Assembly: GCA_903854365.1 (NCBI GenBank) | Contig: CAINWE010000487.1 | Location: 1 to 5,178, forward strand | Source of the DNA: Oligoflexia bacterium | GTDB taxonomy: Bacteria > Bdellovibrionota > UBA1018 | Reading direction: 5' to 3' | Length of the DNA stretch: 5,178 bases | Part shown: piece after piece, positions 1 to 5,178 of the stretch | How positions within the stretch are numbered: position 1 is the stretch's first letter | Layout: each line of letters begins with the position of its first letter | Translations under genes and position numbers: made by a program | Notes under the pieces: generated by a model | Databases searched by the model: none | Told to the model about the DNA's origin: nothing | What the model saw: the letters and a program-made list of their open reading frames with translations, nothing else

Positions 1-528
1 GAAATGGTGATCGAAAAGGCCAAGCGCTTGGTAGAGAATAAATACGATGTAGTGATCCTCTTGGACTCGATCACCCGTTTGGCTCGTGCCTACAATTCGG
101 TAGTGCCTCCTTCGGGTAAGATTCTTTCAGGGGGTGTGGATTCGAATGCCCTTCATAAACCGAAACGATTTTTTGGAGCAGCGCGAAATATTGAAGAAGG
201 TGGGTCGCTGACGATTATTGCGACGTCACTGATTGATACGGGTTCCAGGATGGACGAGGTGATTTTTGAAGAATTTAAGGGCACCGGTAATTCTGAAATT
301 CACTTGGACCGAAAGTTGATGGAAAAGCGTATTTTTCCGTGCCTGGACATCAATAAGTCCGCAACAAGAAAAGAAGAACTTTTGCTTCCTAAAGACATGC
401 TGAATCGGCTTTGGGTGCTCAGGAAGGTTCTGCATCCCATGAATACAGTGGATGCCATGGATTTCCTATTGGACAAAGTTTCTCATACTAAGACCAACGA
501 GGAATTCATCAAAGCGATGAGCGGCTAG
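1..528 (+). CDS. rho: Transcription termination factor Rho, C-terminal part (5' truncated by window edge)
   Basis: Rho is a hexameric RNA-dependent ATPase/helicase that loads on nascent, untranslated RNA in the cytoplasm and releases RNA polymerase. The frame is open from base 1 (GAA), so the gene starts outside the window; the ATG at base 4 is internal. The fragment holds 175 codons of the RecA-like ATPase domain and aligns with the remembered E. coli Rho without gaps at an offset of 243, at least through the arginine finger. Visible parts are the Walker B segment VVILLDSITRLARAY (Asp at fragment residue 22, E. coli D265), the Q-loop around PPSGKILSGG, the R-loop DTGSR (Arg replaces E. coli K326, a conservative change), GTGN at 94-97, and the arginine finger Arg123 in ATRKEELL (E. 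coli R366). The RNA-binding N-terminal domain and Walker A lie outside. The C-terminus KTNEEFIKAMSG ends at a normal family position. Identification is essentially certain. Confidence 0.98.
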   Translation, partial: EMVIEKAKRLVENKYDVVILLDSITRLARAYNSVVPPSGKILSGGVDSNALHKPKRFFGAARNIEEGGSLTIIATSLIDTGSRMDEVIFEEFKGTGNSEIHLDRKLMEKRIFPCLDINKSATRKEELLLPKDMLNRLWVLRKVLHPMNTVDAMDFLLDKVSHTKTNEEFIKAMSG

Positions 529-579
529 GTAAGAGCTGAGGACATTACAGGCGATTGAGAAGTAAGAAGCCGTTCAATG

Positions 580-608
580 TTGATATGGCTTGACTAAAAA
601 TTTAAAAC
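580..608 (+). promoter_or_regulatory. Weak candidate sigma70-type promoter upstream of rpmE
   Basis: In the 99-base rho-rpmE spacer, TTGATA (580-585, 5 of 6 matches to the -35 consensus) is followed by a 17-base spacer and TAAAAC (603-608, 4 of 6 matches to the -10 consensus). Transcription would begin near 615, leaving a leader of only about 13 bases, which would barely contain the ribosome binding site. A separate rpmE promoter would fit the need for more L31 than Rho. The match is modest and the region is AT-rich, so chance is a real alternative and read-through from rho may suffice. Confidence 0.25.
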
Positions 609-627
609 TTGGTAATCGAGGGCCCCT

Positions 628-828
628 ATGAAACAAGGAATTCATCCGCAGTTTAATGAAACCACAGTGACCTGTGCTTGCGGTTTTGTGATCGAAACTC
701 GCGCAACAAAAGACAATATCAAAGTTGAAATTTGCTCGAACTGTCACCCATTTTTTACGGGTAAGCACAAATTGCTCGATACTGAAGGTCGGGTTGAGCG
801 CTTTCTGAATAAGTATAAAAAGAAGTAA
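628..828 (+). CDS. rpmE: 50S ribosomal protein L31 (bL31), zinc-binding C+ type
   Basis: This 66-residue protein is bL31 of the large ribosomal subunit, which sits at the central protuberance and helps bridge the two subunits. It begins MKQGIHP and contains the family hallmark CSNCHPFFTGKHK, followed by the GRVERFLNKY tail, which matches the normal L31 pattern and length. Four cysteines, C16 and C18 (CxC) and C36 and C39 (CxxC), form the zinc-ribbon site, so this is the zinc-requiring C+ form and not the cysteine-less paralogue that some bacteria use under zinc limitation. The ATG at 628 is preceded by GAGGG at 618-622 with a 5-base spacing, a good ribosome binding site. The lysine-rich C-terminus is expected for an rRNA-contacting protein. 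It follows rho by 99 bases, and rho-rpmE adjacency is common in bacteria. There is no convincing intrinsic terminator after it, so transcription probably continues into the next genes. Confidence 0.97.
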   Translation: MKQGIHPQFNETTVTCACGFVIETRATKDNIKVEICSNCHPFFTGKHKLLDTEGRVERFLNKYKKK

Positions 829-845
829 GCTTTTCCGACGGGACT

Positions 846-850
846 GAGGA
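846..850 (+). promoter_or_regulatory. Candidate ribosome binding site supporting a CTG start at 854
   Basis: GAGGA at 846-850 lies three bases before the CTG at 854. It supports initiation there for the DUF1385 gene, although the spacing is on the short side. It overlaps the in-frame TGA (845-847) that limits how far upstream this reading frame can extend. The competing purine run GAGGGGG at 893-899 would serve ATG 902 or 905, but those bases also encode Glu-Gly-Val of the conserved family motif, so their purine richness is explained by coding. Confidence 0.4.
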
Positions 851-853
851 AAT

Positions 854-1891
854 CTGAAACGGTTTACCAGTATTGGAGGACAGGCGGTCATTGAGGGGGT
901 GATGATGCGATCACCTCATTTTGTTTCCGTTGCTGTCCGCAAGTTGGATCAGAAAATCCTTCTTCAGAGTTACCCTTATTCGAGTCTTGGGGAGCGACTG
1001 GCAATTTTTAAAAAACCCCTTTGGAGAGGGGTTTTGATGCTGGTTGAGTCCATGATGCAGGGGGTAGATGCACTCAGCTTTTCAGCCTCAGTTGCAGCAC
1101 TGGGAGATGAGGAAAAAGCGGGTGGTGACCCGGGATTGTCTCAATTCGAGATTTTTGGGACTGTCTTAGTTTCTTTCTTTTTTGGGATTTCCCTTTTTGT
1201 AGTGGTGCCTCACGGAATAACAGTTTTTATCACTTCTTTTGGCGTAGAGTCAGTGACATCCCAGAGTCCGATTTTCCACCTTTTAGATGGGTTTGTAAAA
1301 TTGCTCATCTTGACCACTTATATTCACTTCATTTCAAAAATGAAGGAAATTTACCGCGTCTTTCAGTATCATGGTGCCGAACACAAGGCGATTTATACGT
1401 TCGAAGCAAATCAAGAGCTTACCGTGGAAAATGCGCGAAAATTTAGCACCCTTCATCCCCGTTGCGGTACTAGTTTTTTACTGTTTTTGGTTGTGATGAG
1501 CGTTATTACGTTTAGTTTTGTGTTTCCAGTCTTGAATGTCGCCCGCTTTTCCTCCAATCCTGTGTATCGTCATCTATGGATGATTTTGGCGAAGGTGGTT
1601 TTGATGTTCCCGATTGCTGGCATGGCCTATGAGGTGATTCGAGTTTGCGCCTATCAGATGAATCGCCCAGGGTTTAGTTTTTTAATGCGGCCGGGTTTGG
1701 CTTTACAAAAGCTCACTACGAGGGAGCCGACCGATGAGCAGCTTGAGGTGGCGTTGGCTTCTTTGAAGCAGGTCCTCTTTTTAGAAAAACAACGGGAGCA
1801 AGGCACTCCGGAGAGAACCGAGTTTGAAGTTCGAGGTCTCTCTGATTTACGGTGGGTTCCGACCCAGGTATCAGAATTTCTGGAGAATTAA
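854..1891 (+). CDS. DUF1385 (YqhQ-like) multi-pass membrane protein; probable non-canonical start
   Basis: This belongs to the DUF1385/YqhQ family (PF07136, COG3872), whose function is unresolved; the COG label 'predicted metal-dependent enzyme' is itself a prediction. The family signature reads GGQAVIEGVMMRSP, encoded from 875 onward, but the first ATG/GTG codons (GTG 899, ATG 902, ATG 905) fall inside it and would delete GGQAVIEG. The frame is open from 848, after TGA 845-847, and contains only CTG 854 and ATT 872 or 890 as plausible starts; I chose CTG 854 (345 residues). Numbered from GTG 899 (330 residues), the core has HGAEHK at 158-163 and HPRCGT at 186-191, whose His, Glu and Cys could bind metal. 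Hydrophobic helices lie near 86-111, 127-146, 192-212 and 226-247, with another hydrophobic stretch near 40-62. A charged tail follows the family segment LTTREPTDEQLEVAL. It lies 25 bases after rpmE and 6 before prfA, so it is probably co-transcribed. The family call is firm; the start is less so. Confidence 0.9.
   Translation: MKRFTSIGGQAVIEGVMMRSPHFVSVAVRKLDQKILLQSYPYSSLGERLAIFKKPLWRGVLMLVESMMQGVDALSFSASVAALGDEEKAGGDPGLSQFEIFGTVLVSFFFGISLFVVVPHGITVFITSFGVESVTSQSPIFHLLDGFVKLLILTTYIHFISKMKEIYRVFQYHGAEHKAIYTFEANQELTVENARKFSTLHPRCGTSFLLFLVVMSVITFSFVFPVLNVARFSSNPVYRHLWMILAKVVLMFPIAGMAYEVIRVCAYQMNRPGFSFLMRPGLALQKLTTREPTDEQLEVALASLKQVLFLEKQREQGTPERTEFEVRGLSDLRWVPTQVSEFLEN
1012..1035. terminator. 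Terminator-like perfect hairpin inside the DUF1385 coding region
   Basis: AAAACCCCT (1012-1020) is perfectly complementary to AGGGGTTTT (1027-1035), giving a 9-bp stem with four consecutive G-C pairs and a 6-base loop. On the + strand it ends in only four T residues, which are part of the stem, followed by GATG, so it is a weak intrinsic terminator at best. Read on the - strand, the stem is followed by six T residues, which is a better terminator, but no - strand gene is present to be terminated. The sequence encodes KKPLWRGVL, a segment likely constrained in this family, so a coding coincidence is possible. Confidence 0.3.
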
Positions 1892-1897
1892 TTTCCT

Positions 1898-2971
1898 ATG
1901 TTTGACAAACTTGAAGCGGTTGAAGCCCGATTTATGGAAATTGAAAGCCGTCTCGCGGATCCAGAGATTGCTAATCGTCCGTCGGAGTTTAAGAAGATTT
2001 CTCAAGAGCACGCGAGCTTGCAGGAAATTGTGCAAGAGTATCGCAACTATAAGAAGTTGAATCAAGAGCGTAGCTCGAACGAAGAGCTTTTAAATGAAAA
2101 GGACGCTGAAATTGCGGAAATGGCCCGGGATGAGCTCAAGCGATTAGCGGGCGATTTAGAACATTCGAAGAAGGCGCTACAAATTTTGCTGTTACCGAAG
2201 GATCCAAATGACGAGAAAAACGTCGTTTTTGAGATTCGAGCCGGAGCGGGTGGGGATGAAGCGGCGTTATTTGTGGGTGAGTTATTTCGCCTTTACCAGA
2301 GATACGCTGAGAGGCAAGGCTGGAGAGTGGATCTGCTTTCGGCGAATTCGACTGGCTTGGGCGGATTCAAAGAAATTATTGTAGAGATTCAGGGTCAGCG
2401 GGTTTTTAGTCGCCTCAAATGGGAGGCTGGGGTCCATCGGGTTCAGCGCGTGCCTCAAACCGAGGCGCAGGGTAGGATTCATACTTCTACGGTCACCGTC
2501 GCGGTTCTTCCTGAAGCGGAGGAGGTCGATGTGTCTATTAATCCCGTGGACTTGAGAATTGATGTGTTTCGATCTGGCGGCGCGGGAGGTCAGGGTGTGA
2601 ACACCACCGATTCTGCGGTTCGTATTACGCATATCCCTTCGGGTTTGGTCGTGGTTTGTCAAGATGAGCGGTCGCAGTTAAAGAACAAGGATAAGGCGAT
2701 GAAGATTTTACGATCTCGCCTCCTGGATATTGAGGTTGAGAAGGCTGCAAAATCTCACTCAGATGCCCGAAGAAGTATGGTGGGCACCGGCGATCGCAGC
2801 GAGAGAATTCGGACCTATAATTTCCCCCAGGGTCGTTTGACGGACCATCGCATTGGTTTAACGCTTTATCAGCTCTCCGAAGTGATGGAGGGTAAGGTAG
2901 ACGAGATTATTGATGGCCTAATGGCATTTTATCAGATGGAAGCGCTGAAGGCTCAAGGGCTGGGCGGATAG
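1898..2971 (+). CDS. prfA: Peptide chain release factor 1 (RF1)
   Basis: RF1 recognises UAA and UAG in the ribosomal A site and triggers hydrolysis of the finished peptide from its tRNA. The 357-residue length is typical. An N-terminal helical domain (about 1-105, rich in Glu, Lys and Arg) precedes the core, which starts near the hallmark EIRAGAGGDEAALF. The stop-codon tripeptide of the PxT class is PQT at 186-188, in VPQTEAQGRIHTST, which identifies RF1; RF2 carries SPF there. The catalytic GGQ is at 230-232, in RSGGAGGQGVNTTDSAV, and Q232 is the predicted methylation target of PrmC, encoded by the next gene. The ATG is 6 bases after the upstream stop, and its likely ribosome binding site, GGAG at 1882-1885, lies within the last codons of the DUF1385 gene, 12 bases before the start. 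That is a longish gap and suggests translational coupling. Nothing appears truncated or altered. Confidence 0.98.
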   Translation: MFDKLEAVEARFMEIESRLADPEIANRPSEFKKISQEHASLQEIVQEYRNYKKLNQERSSNEELLNEKDAEIAEMARDELKRLAGDLEHSKKALQILLLPKDPNDEKNVVFEIRAGAGGDEAALFVGELFRLYQRYAERQGWRVDLLSANSTGLGGFKEIIVEIQGQRVFSRLKWEAGVHRVQRVPQTEAQGRIHTSTVTVAVLPEAEEVDVSINPVDLRIDVFRSGGAGGQGVNTTDSAVRITHIPSGLVVVCQDERSQLKNKDKAMKILRSRLLDIEVEKAAKSHSDARRSMVGTGDRSERIRTYNFPQGRLTDHRIGLTLYQLSEVMEGKVDEIIDGLMAFYQMEALKAQGLGG

Positions 2972-2973
2972 AG

Positions 2974-3909
2974 GTGTCGATTCCGCAGGGAGTCCCTAGG
3001 ACTTTTTCTGAAGCAACTCTGGCTTGTGTTCAAATCTTACGTTCAAATCCGTCTATTGTGGCTCGTCAAAGCTGGAGTGCTGAGGCTGAGCAACTCGTGT
3101 GTGGTGCTTATCGAAAAGTGACAGGTTTAATGCTGTCGCGGTTCGAGCTCCTTTTGAAGGCAAAGGATACGTATCCAGAGGCAGCGGCCCATTTGCTTCT
3201 CGAGTGGAGTACCGCGCGTAATTTTGGGCAGCCCTTGCAGCACCTGTTAGGTTACCAGACTTTTTTTGAGAGTGAATATTTAGTAGGTCCTCAAGTCTTG
3301 ATTCCCCGCCCCGAGACGGAATGTTTGGTGGCATCGGTCATTCGTTCCTGGGATGGGCTGGGTTCTGTGCCGGCGCAAGGGATCGAAATTGGCCTGGGGT
3401 CGGGAGTGATTTCGATTGAGCTTCTTCGACACTGGAGGGGTCTGCGTATGATAGCATCTGAGGTGAGCTCCCCTGCGATTGCTCTTGCTGTCCGCAATGC
3501 TGAGCGAATTTTAGGTGACGGTGTCGATGGAGCTCAGCGGTTGCGGATTTTGTCATTAGATGAGCCAATACAGGTGATGGAGCCATTTTCTCAATTGAAG
3601 GCGAAGGCCGACTTTTTGGTCACTAATCCGCCCTACCTCGTGCGAGGGTTAGAAGAAGTTGAAGCCGAGGTGGCTACTTATGAGCCGCATTTGGCGCTTT
3701 TTGCCCCGGCCGACGACCCTCTCTACTTTTATAGGCAAATCGCAGCTCAAGCTGGAAGTTACTTGAAATTAGGCGGATTTATTTTTGCAGAGTTGCCCCA
3801 TGAGCGTGCATTGCCTATACTAAATCTTTTTGAAAGCGCTGGATGGTGTGCCGAAGTGCAATTGGATTTGACTCAAAGAGAGCGAGTCCTGATTGCGCGT
3901 CGTGCTTGA
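2974..3909 (+). CDS. prmC: Release factor glutamine N5-methyltransferase (PrmC/HemK)
   Basis: PrmC transfers a methyl group from S-adenosylmethionine to the side-chain amide of the GGQ glutamine in release factors, which improves peptide release. The 311-residue product has a helical N-terminal substrate-binding domain (about 1-105), with GQPLQHLLGYQTFF matching the family's GEPIAHL-GxxEF segment. The linker motif PRPETE is at 111-116. The SAM-binding motif I is EIGLGSG at 138-144, where most family members have D-L-G-T-G-S-G. The catalytic and glutamine-binding NPPY is at 218-221, and the C-terminal RERVLIARR matches the usual NERV strand. The N-terminus is about 20 residues longer than in E. 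coli PrmC. The start is GTG, 2 bases after the prfA stop, with GGGCGG at 2962-2967 as a possible ribosome binding site; no other in-frame start lies close enough to rival it. It sits directly after the gene for its substrate RF1, so both are probably made from one transcript. Confidence 0.95.
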   Translation: MSIPQGVPRTFSEATLACVQILRSNPSIVARQSWSAEAEQLVCGAYRKVTGLMLSRFELLLKAKDTYPEAAAHLLLEWSTARNFGQPLQHLLGYQTFFESEYLVGPQVLIPRPETECLVASVIRSWDGLGSVPAQGIEIGLGSGVISIELLRHWRGLRMIASEVSSPAIALAVRNAERILGDGVDGAQRLRILSLDEPIQVMEPFSQLKAKADFLVTNPPYLVRGLEEVEAEVATYEPHLALFAPADDPLYFYRQIAAQAGSYLKLGGFIFAELPHERALPILNLFESAGWCAEVQLDLTQRERVLIARRA

Positions 3910-3934
3910 GTCGGGCTAACGTAAGGAATAGAAT

Positions 3935-5178
3935 ATGGATAAAATTAGAATTCAAGGTGGCAGACCCCTCCAGGGAACTGTAGAGGTGAGTGGCTCCAAA
4001 AACGCAGCACTTCCGATTTTAGTTTCAACCCTTCTGACTGATCAGGCGTGCAACTTGGGTCGGGTGCCCAATCTTCAAGACATTCGTACGACGATTAAGT
4101 TGCTCACTTTTTTAGGGACGCAAGTGGAGGCTGATTTTGTAGGTCATTCTGTGAAATTGCGGACGCCAGAGCTCAAGAGCTTTGAAGCCCCTTATGATCT
4201 AGTCCGTACCATGAGAGCGTCTGTTTTGGTTTTGGGACCTCTTTTGGCCCGTTTTGGTAGTGCTAAAGTGAGTTTGCCTGGGGGTTGTGCGATTGGAGCC
4301 AGACCCATTAATTACCATTTGGTAGGTTTAGAGCGTTTGGGGGCAAAGATTGAACTGGAAGGCGGGTACGTGATTGCTTCTGCTAAAAAGTTGAGAGGTA
4401 ATCGTGTTGCTTTCGAGTTTCCGAGCGTGGGAGCGACTGAAAACCTCATGATGGCTGCTGTGCTTGCTGAAGGTGAGACCTTACTTGAGAACTGTGCGAA
4501 GGAGCCTGAGATCGTCGATTTGGCTCGTGTACTGCGGGCGATGGGCGCTCAAATTGAGGGAGAGGGAACTGAGCAGATCACAATTCAGGGGCGGGCGTCC
4601 TTGCAAGGATGCAATTACCAGATCATGGGGGATCGGATTGAAGCGGCTACATTTTTGGCAGCGGGCTTGGCAACCGGCGGGCATGTGAGAGTTGATGGGA
4701 TTGATCCGGACTGTATTGAAGCAGTTCTAGTCAAATTTGAGGAAGCCGGTGCGTCCGTTGATCGAGGTGTTAATACAGTGAGTGTCCGTTCGAATGGTCG
4801 TCCTAAGGCGACCAACGTGACCACTCTGCCGTTCCCGGGATTTCCAACCGATATGCAGGCCCAGTTTATGGCTTTGATGGCCGTGGCTGATGGGACTTCA
4901 TTGATTACAGAGACTATTTTTGAGAACCGGTTTATGCATGTTTCTGAACTCATGCGCCTGGGGGCAGATATTGCGATTAGGGGGCATAGTGCCATGATTC
5001 ACGGTCAGGAGTCGTTGCAGGGCGCTCCCTTAATGGCGACAGACTTGAGGGCGAGTGCGAGTTTAATTTTAGGCGGACTTTGTGCTCAGGGAGAGACTTG
5101 GGTCAGTCGAGTCTATCATTTGGATCGGGGTTATGAAAAAATGGAGCTCAAGCTTCAGCAGCTGGGCGCGGTGATTGA
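3935..5178 (+). CDS. murA: UDP-N-acetylglucosamine 1-carboxyvinyltransferase MurA (3' end cut by window)
   Basis: MurA transfers enolpyruvate from phosphoenolpyruvate to UDP-GlcNAc in the cytoplasm, the first committed step of peptidoglycan synthesis and the target of fosfomycin. The visible 414 codons form the EPSP-synthase-like double-domain fold. The start MDKIRIQGGRPLQGTVEVSG leads into SKNAALP with K22 and N23. Arg94 is in VRTMRAS, the fosfomycin-reactive catalytic Cys118 is in LPGGCAIGARP, Asp306 is in FPTDMQAQF, and Arg398 is in HLDRGYE; all correspond to the E. coli active-site residues (R91, C115, D305, R397). The frame reaches the last base inside the codon beginning GA after LGAVI; the terminal TGA is out of frame and is not a stop. 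Compared with the 419-residue E. coli enzyme, only about 5-10 codons are missing. The ATG has the ribosome binding site TAAGGA at 3922-3927 with a 7-base gap. It starts 25 bases after prmC with no terminator between. Confidence 0.98.
   Translation, partial: MDKIRIQGGRPLQGTVEVSGSKNAALPILVSTLLTDQACNLGRVPNLQDIRTTIKLLTFLGTQVEADFVGHSVKLRTPELKSFEAPYDLVRTMRASVLVLGPLLARFGSAKVSLPGGCAIGARPINYHLVGLERLGAKIELEGGYVIASAKKLRGNRVAFEFPSVGATENLMMAAVLAEGETLLENCAKEPEIVDLARVLRAMGAQIEGEGTEQITIQGRASLQGCNYQIMGDRIEAATFLAAGLATGGHVRVDGIDPDCIEAVLVKFEEAGASVDRGVNTVSVRSNGRPKATNVTTLPFPGFPTDMQAQFMALMAVADGTSLITETIFENRFMHVSELMRLGADIAIRGHSAMIHGQESLQGAPLMATDLRASASLILGGLCAQGETWVSRVYHLDRGYEKMELKLQQLGAVI

Noticed and set aside
567..591. 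Imperfect hairpin AAGCC...GGCTT in the rho-rpmE spacer as a rho terminator
   Set aside because: The stem is about 7 bp with one G-T pair and a loop of 11 bases, and it is followed by GACTAAAAA with no T-run, so it does not look like an intrinsic terminator.
818..834. AAAAG / CTTTT inverted repeat across the rpmE stop codon as a terminator
   Set aside because: The stem is only 5 bp with a single G-C pair and is followed by four T residues at most; it would be too unstable to terminate.
875..880. GGAGGA as the ribosome binding site for the DUF1385 gene
   Set aside because: It lies 18 or more bases before GTG 899 or the ATGs at 902 and 905, which is too far. These bases encode Gly-Gly of the conserved GGQAVIEG motif, which explains them.
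1824..2060. 78-codon + strand frame spanning the DUF1385-prfA junction
   Set aside because: It overlaps the end of DUF1385 and the start of prfA in another frame, and both of those have firm homology-based support.
2282..2662. 126-codon open frame on the - strand opposite prfA, and similar - strand frames elsewhere (574-891, 3053-3334, 3338-3586, 4615-4995)
   Set aside because: They lie wholly or largely opposite clear genes with strong family motifs, their translations resemble no family I recognise, and they look like shadows of the + strand coding.
5176..5178. TGA at the window end as the murA stop codon
   Set aside because: It is out of frame: the murA codons there are GTG ATT GA-, and MurA proteins normally continue several residues past this point.

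Overview
This window is a compact stretch of bacterial housekeeping genes, all on the + strand and closely packed: rho (3' part), rpmE, a DUF1385/YqhQ-family membrane protein gene, prfA, prmC and murA (lacking only its last few codons). I see no mobile element, CRISPR array, tRNA or rRNA, and no gene on the - strand. No stretch longer than about 100 bases lacks a gene. I do not see a novel defence or biosynthetic system here.

Layout: the rho fragment ends at 528. A 99-base spacer, with a weak candidate promoter, leads to rpmE (628-828). The DUF1385 gene follows and ends at 1891. Its start is the most unusual point in the window: the family's signature GGQAVIEGVMMR lies partly upstream of the first ATG/GTG, which points to a non-canonical start near 854. 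prfA (1898-2971) starts 6 bases after it, prmC (2974-3909) starts with GTG 2 bases after prfA, and murA starts 25 bases after prmC and runs off the window end. A perfect 9-bp terminator-like hairpin lies inside the DUF1385 gene at 1012-1035.

The genes serve basic information processing and envelope synthesis. Rho terminates transcription, bL31 is a ribosomal protein, RF1 releases peptides at stop codons, PrmC methylates the GGQ glutamine of RF1, and MurA makes the first committed step to peptidoglycan. The DUF1385 protein is a multi-pass membrane protein of unresolved function.

Organism: a peptidoglycan-making bacterium with roughly balanced base composition. From general knowledge of gene order, rho-rpmE-DUF1385-prfA-prmC-murA resembles deltaproteobacterial and Bdellovibrio-like genomes, and a related cluster occurs in Firmicutes. 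The phylum is an inference and is not settled by the sequence alone.
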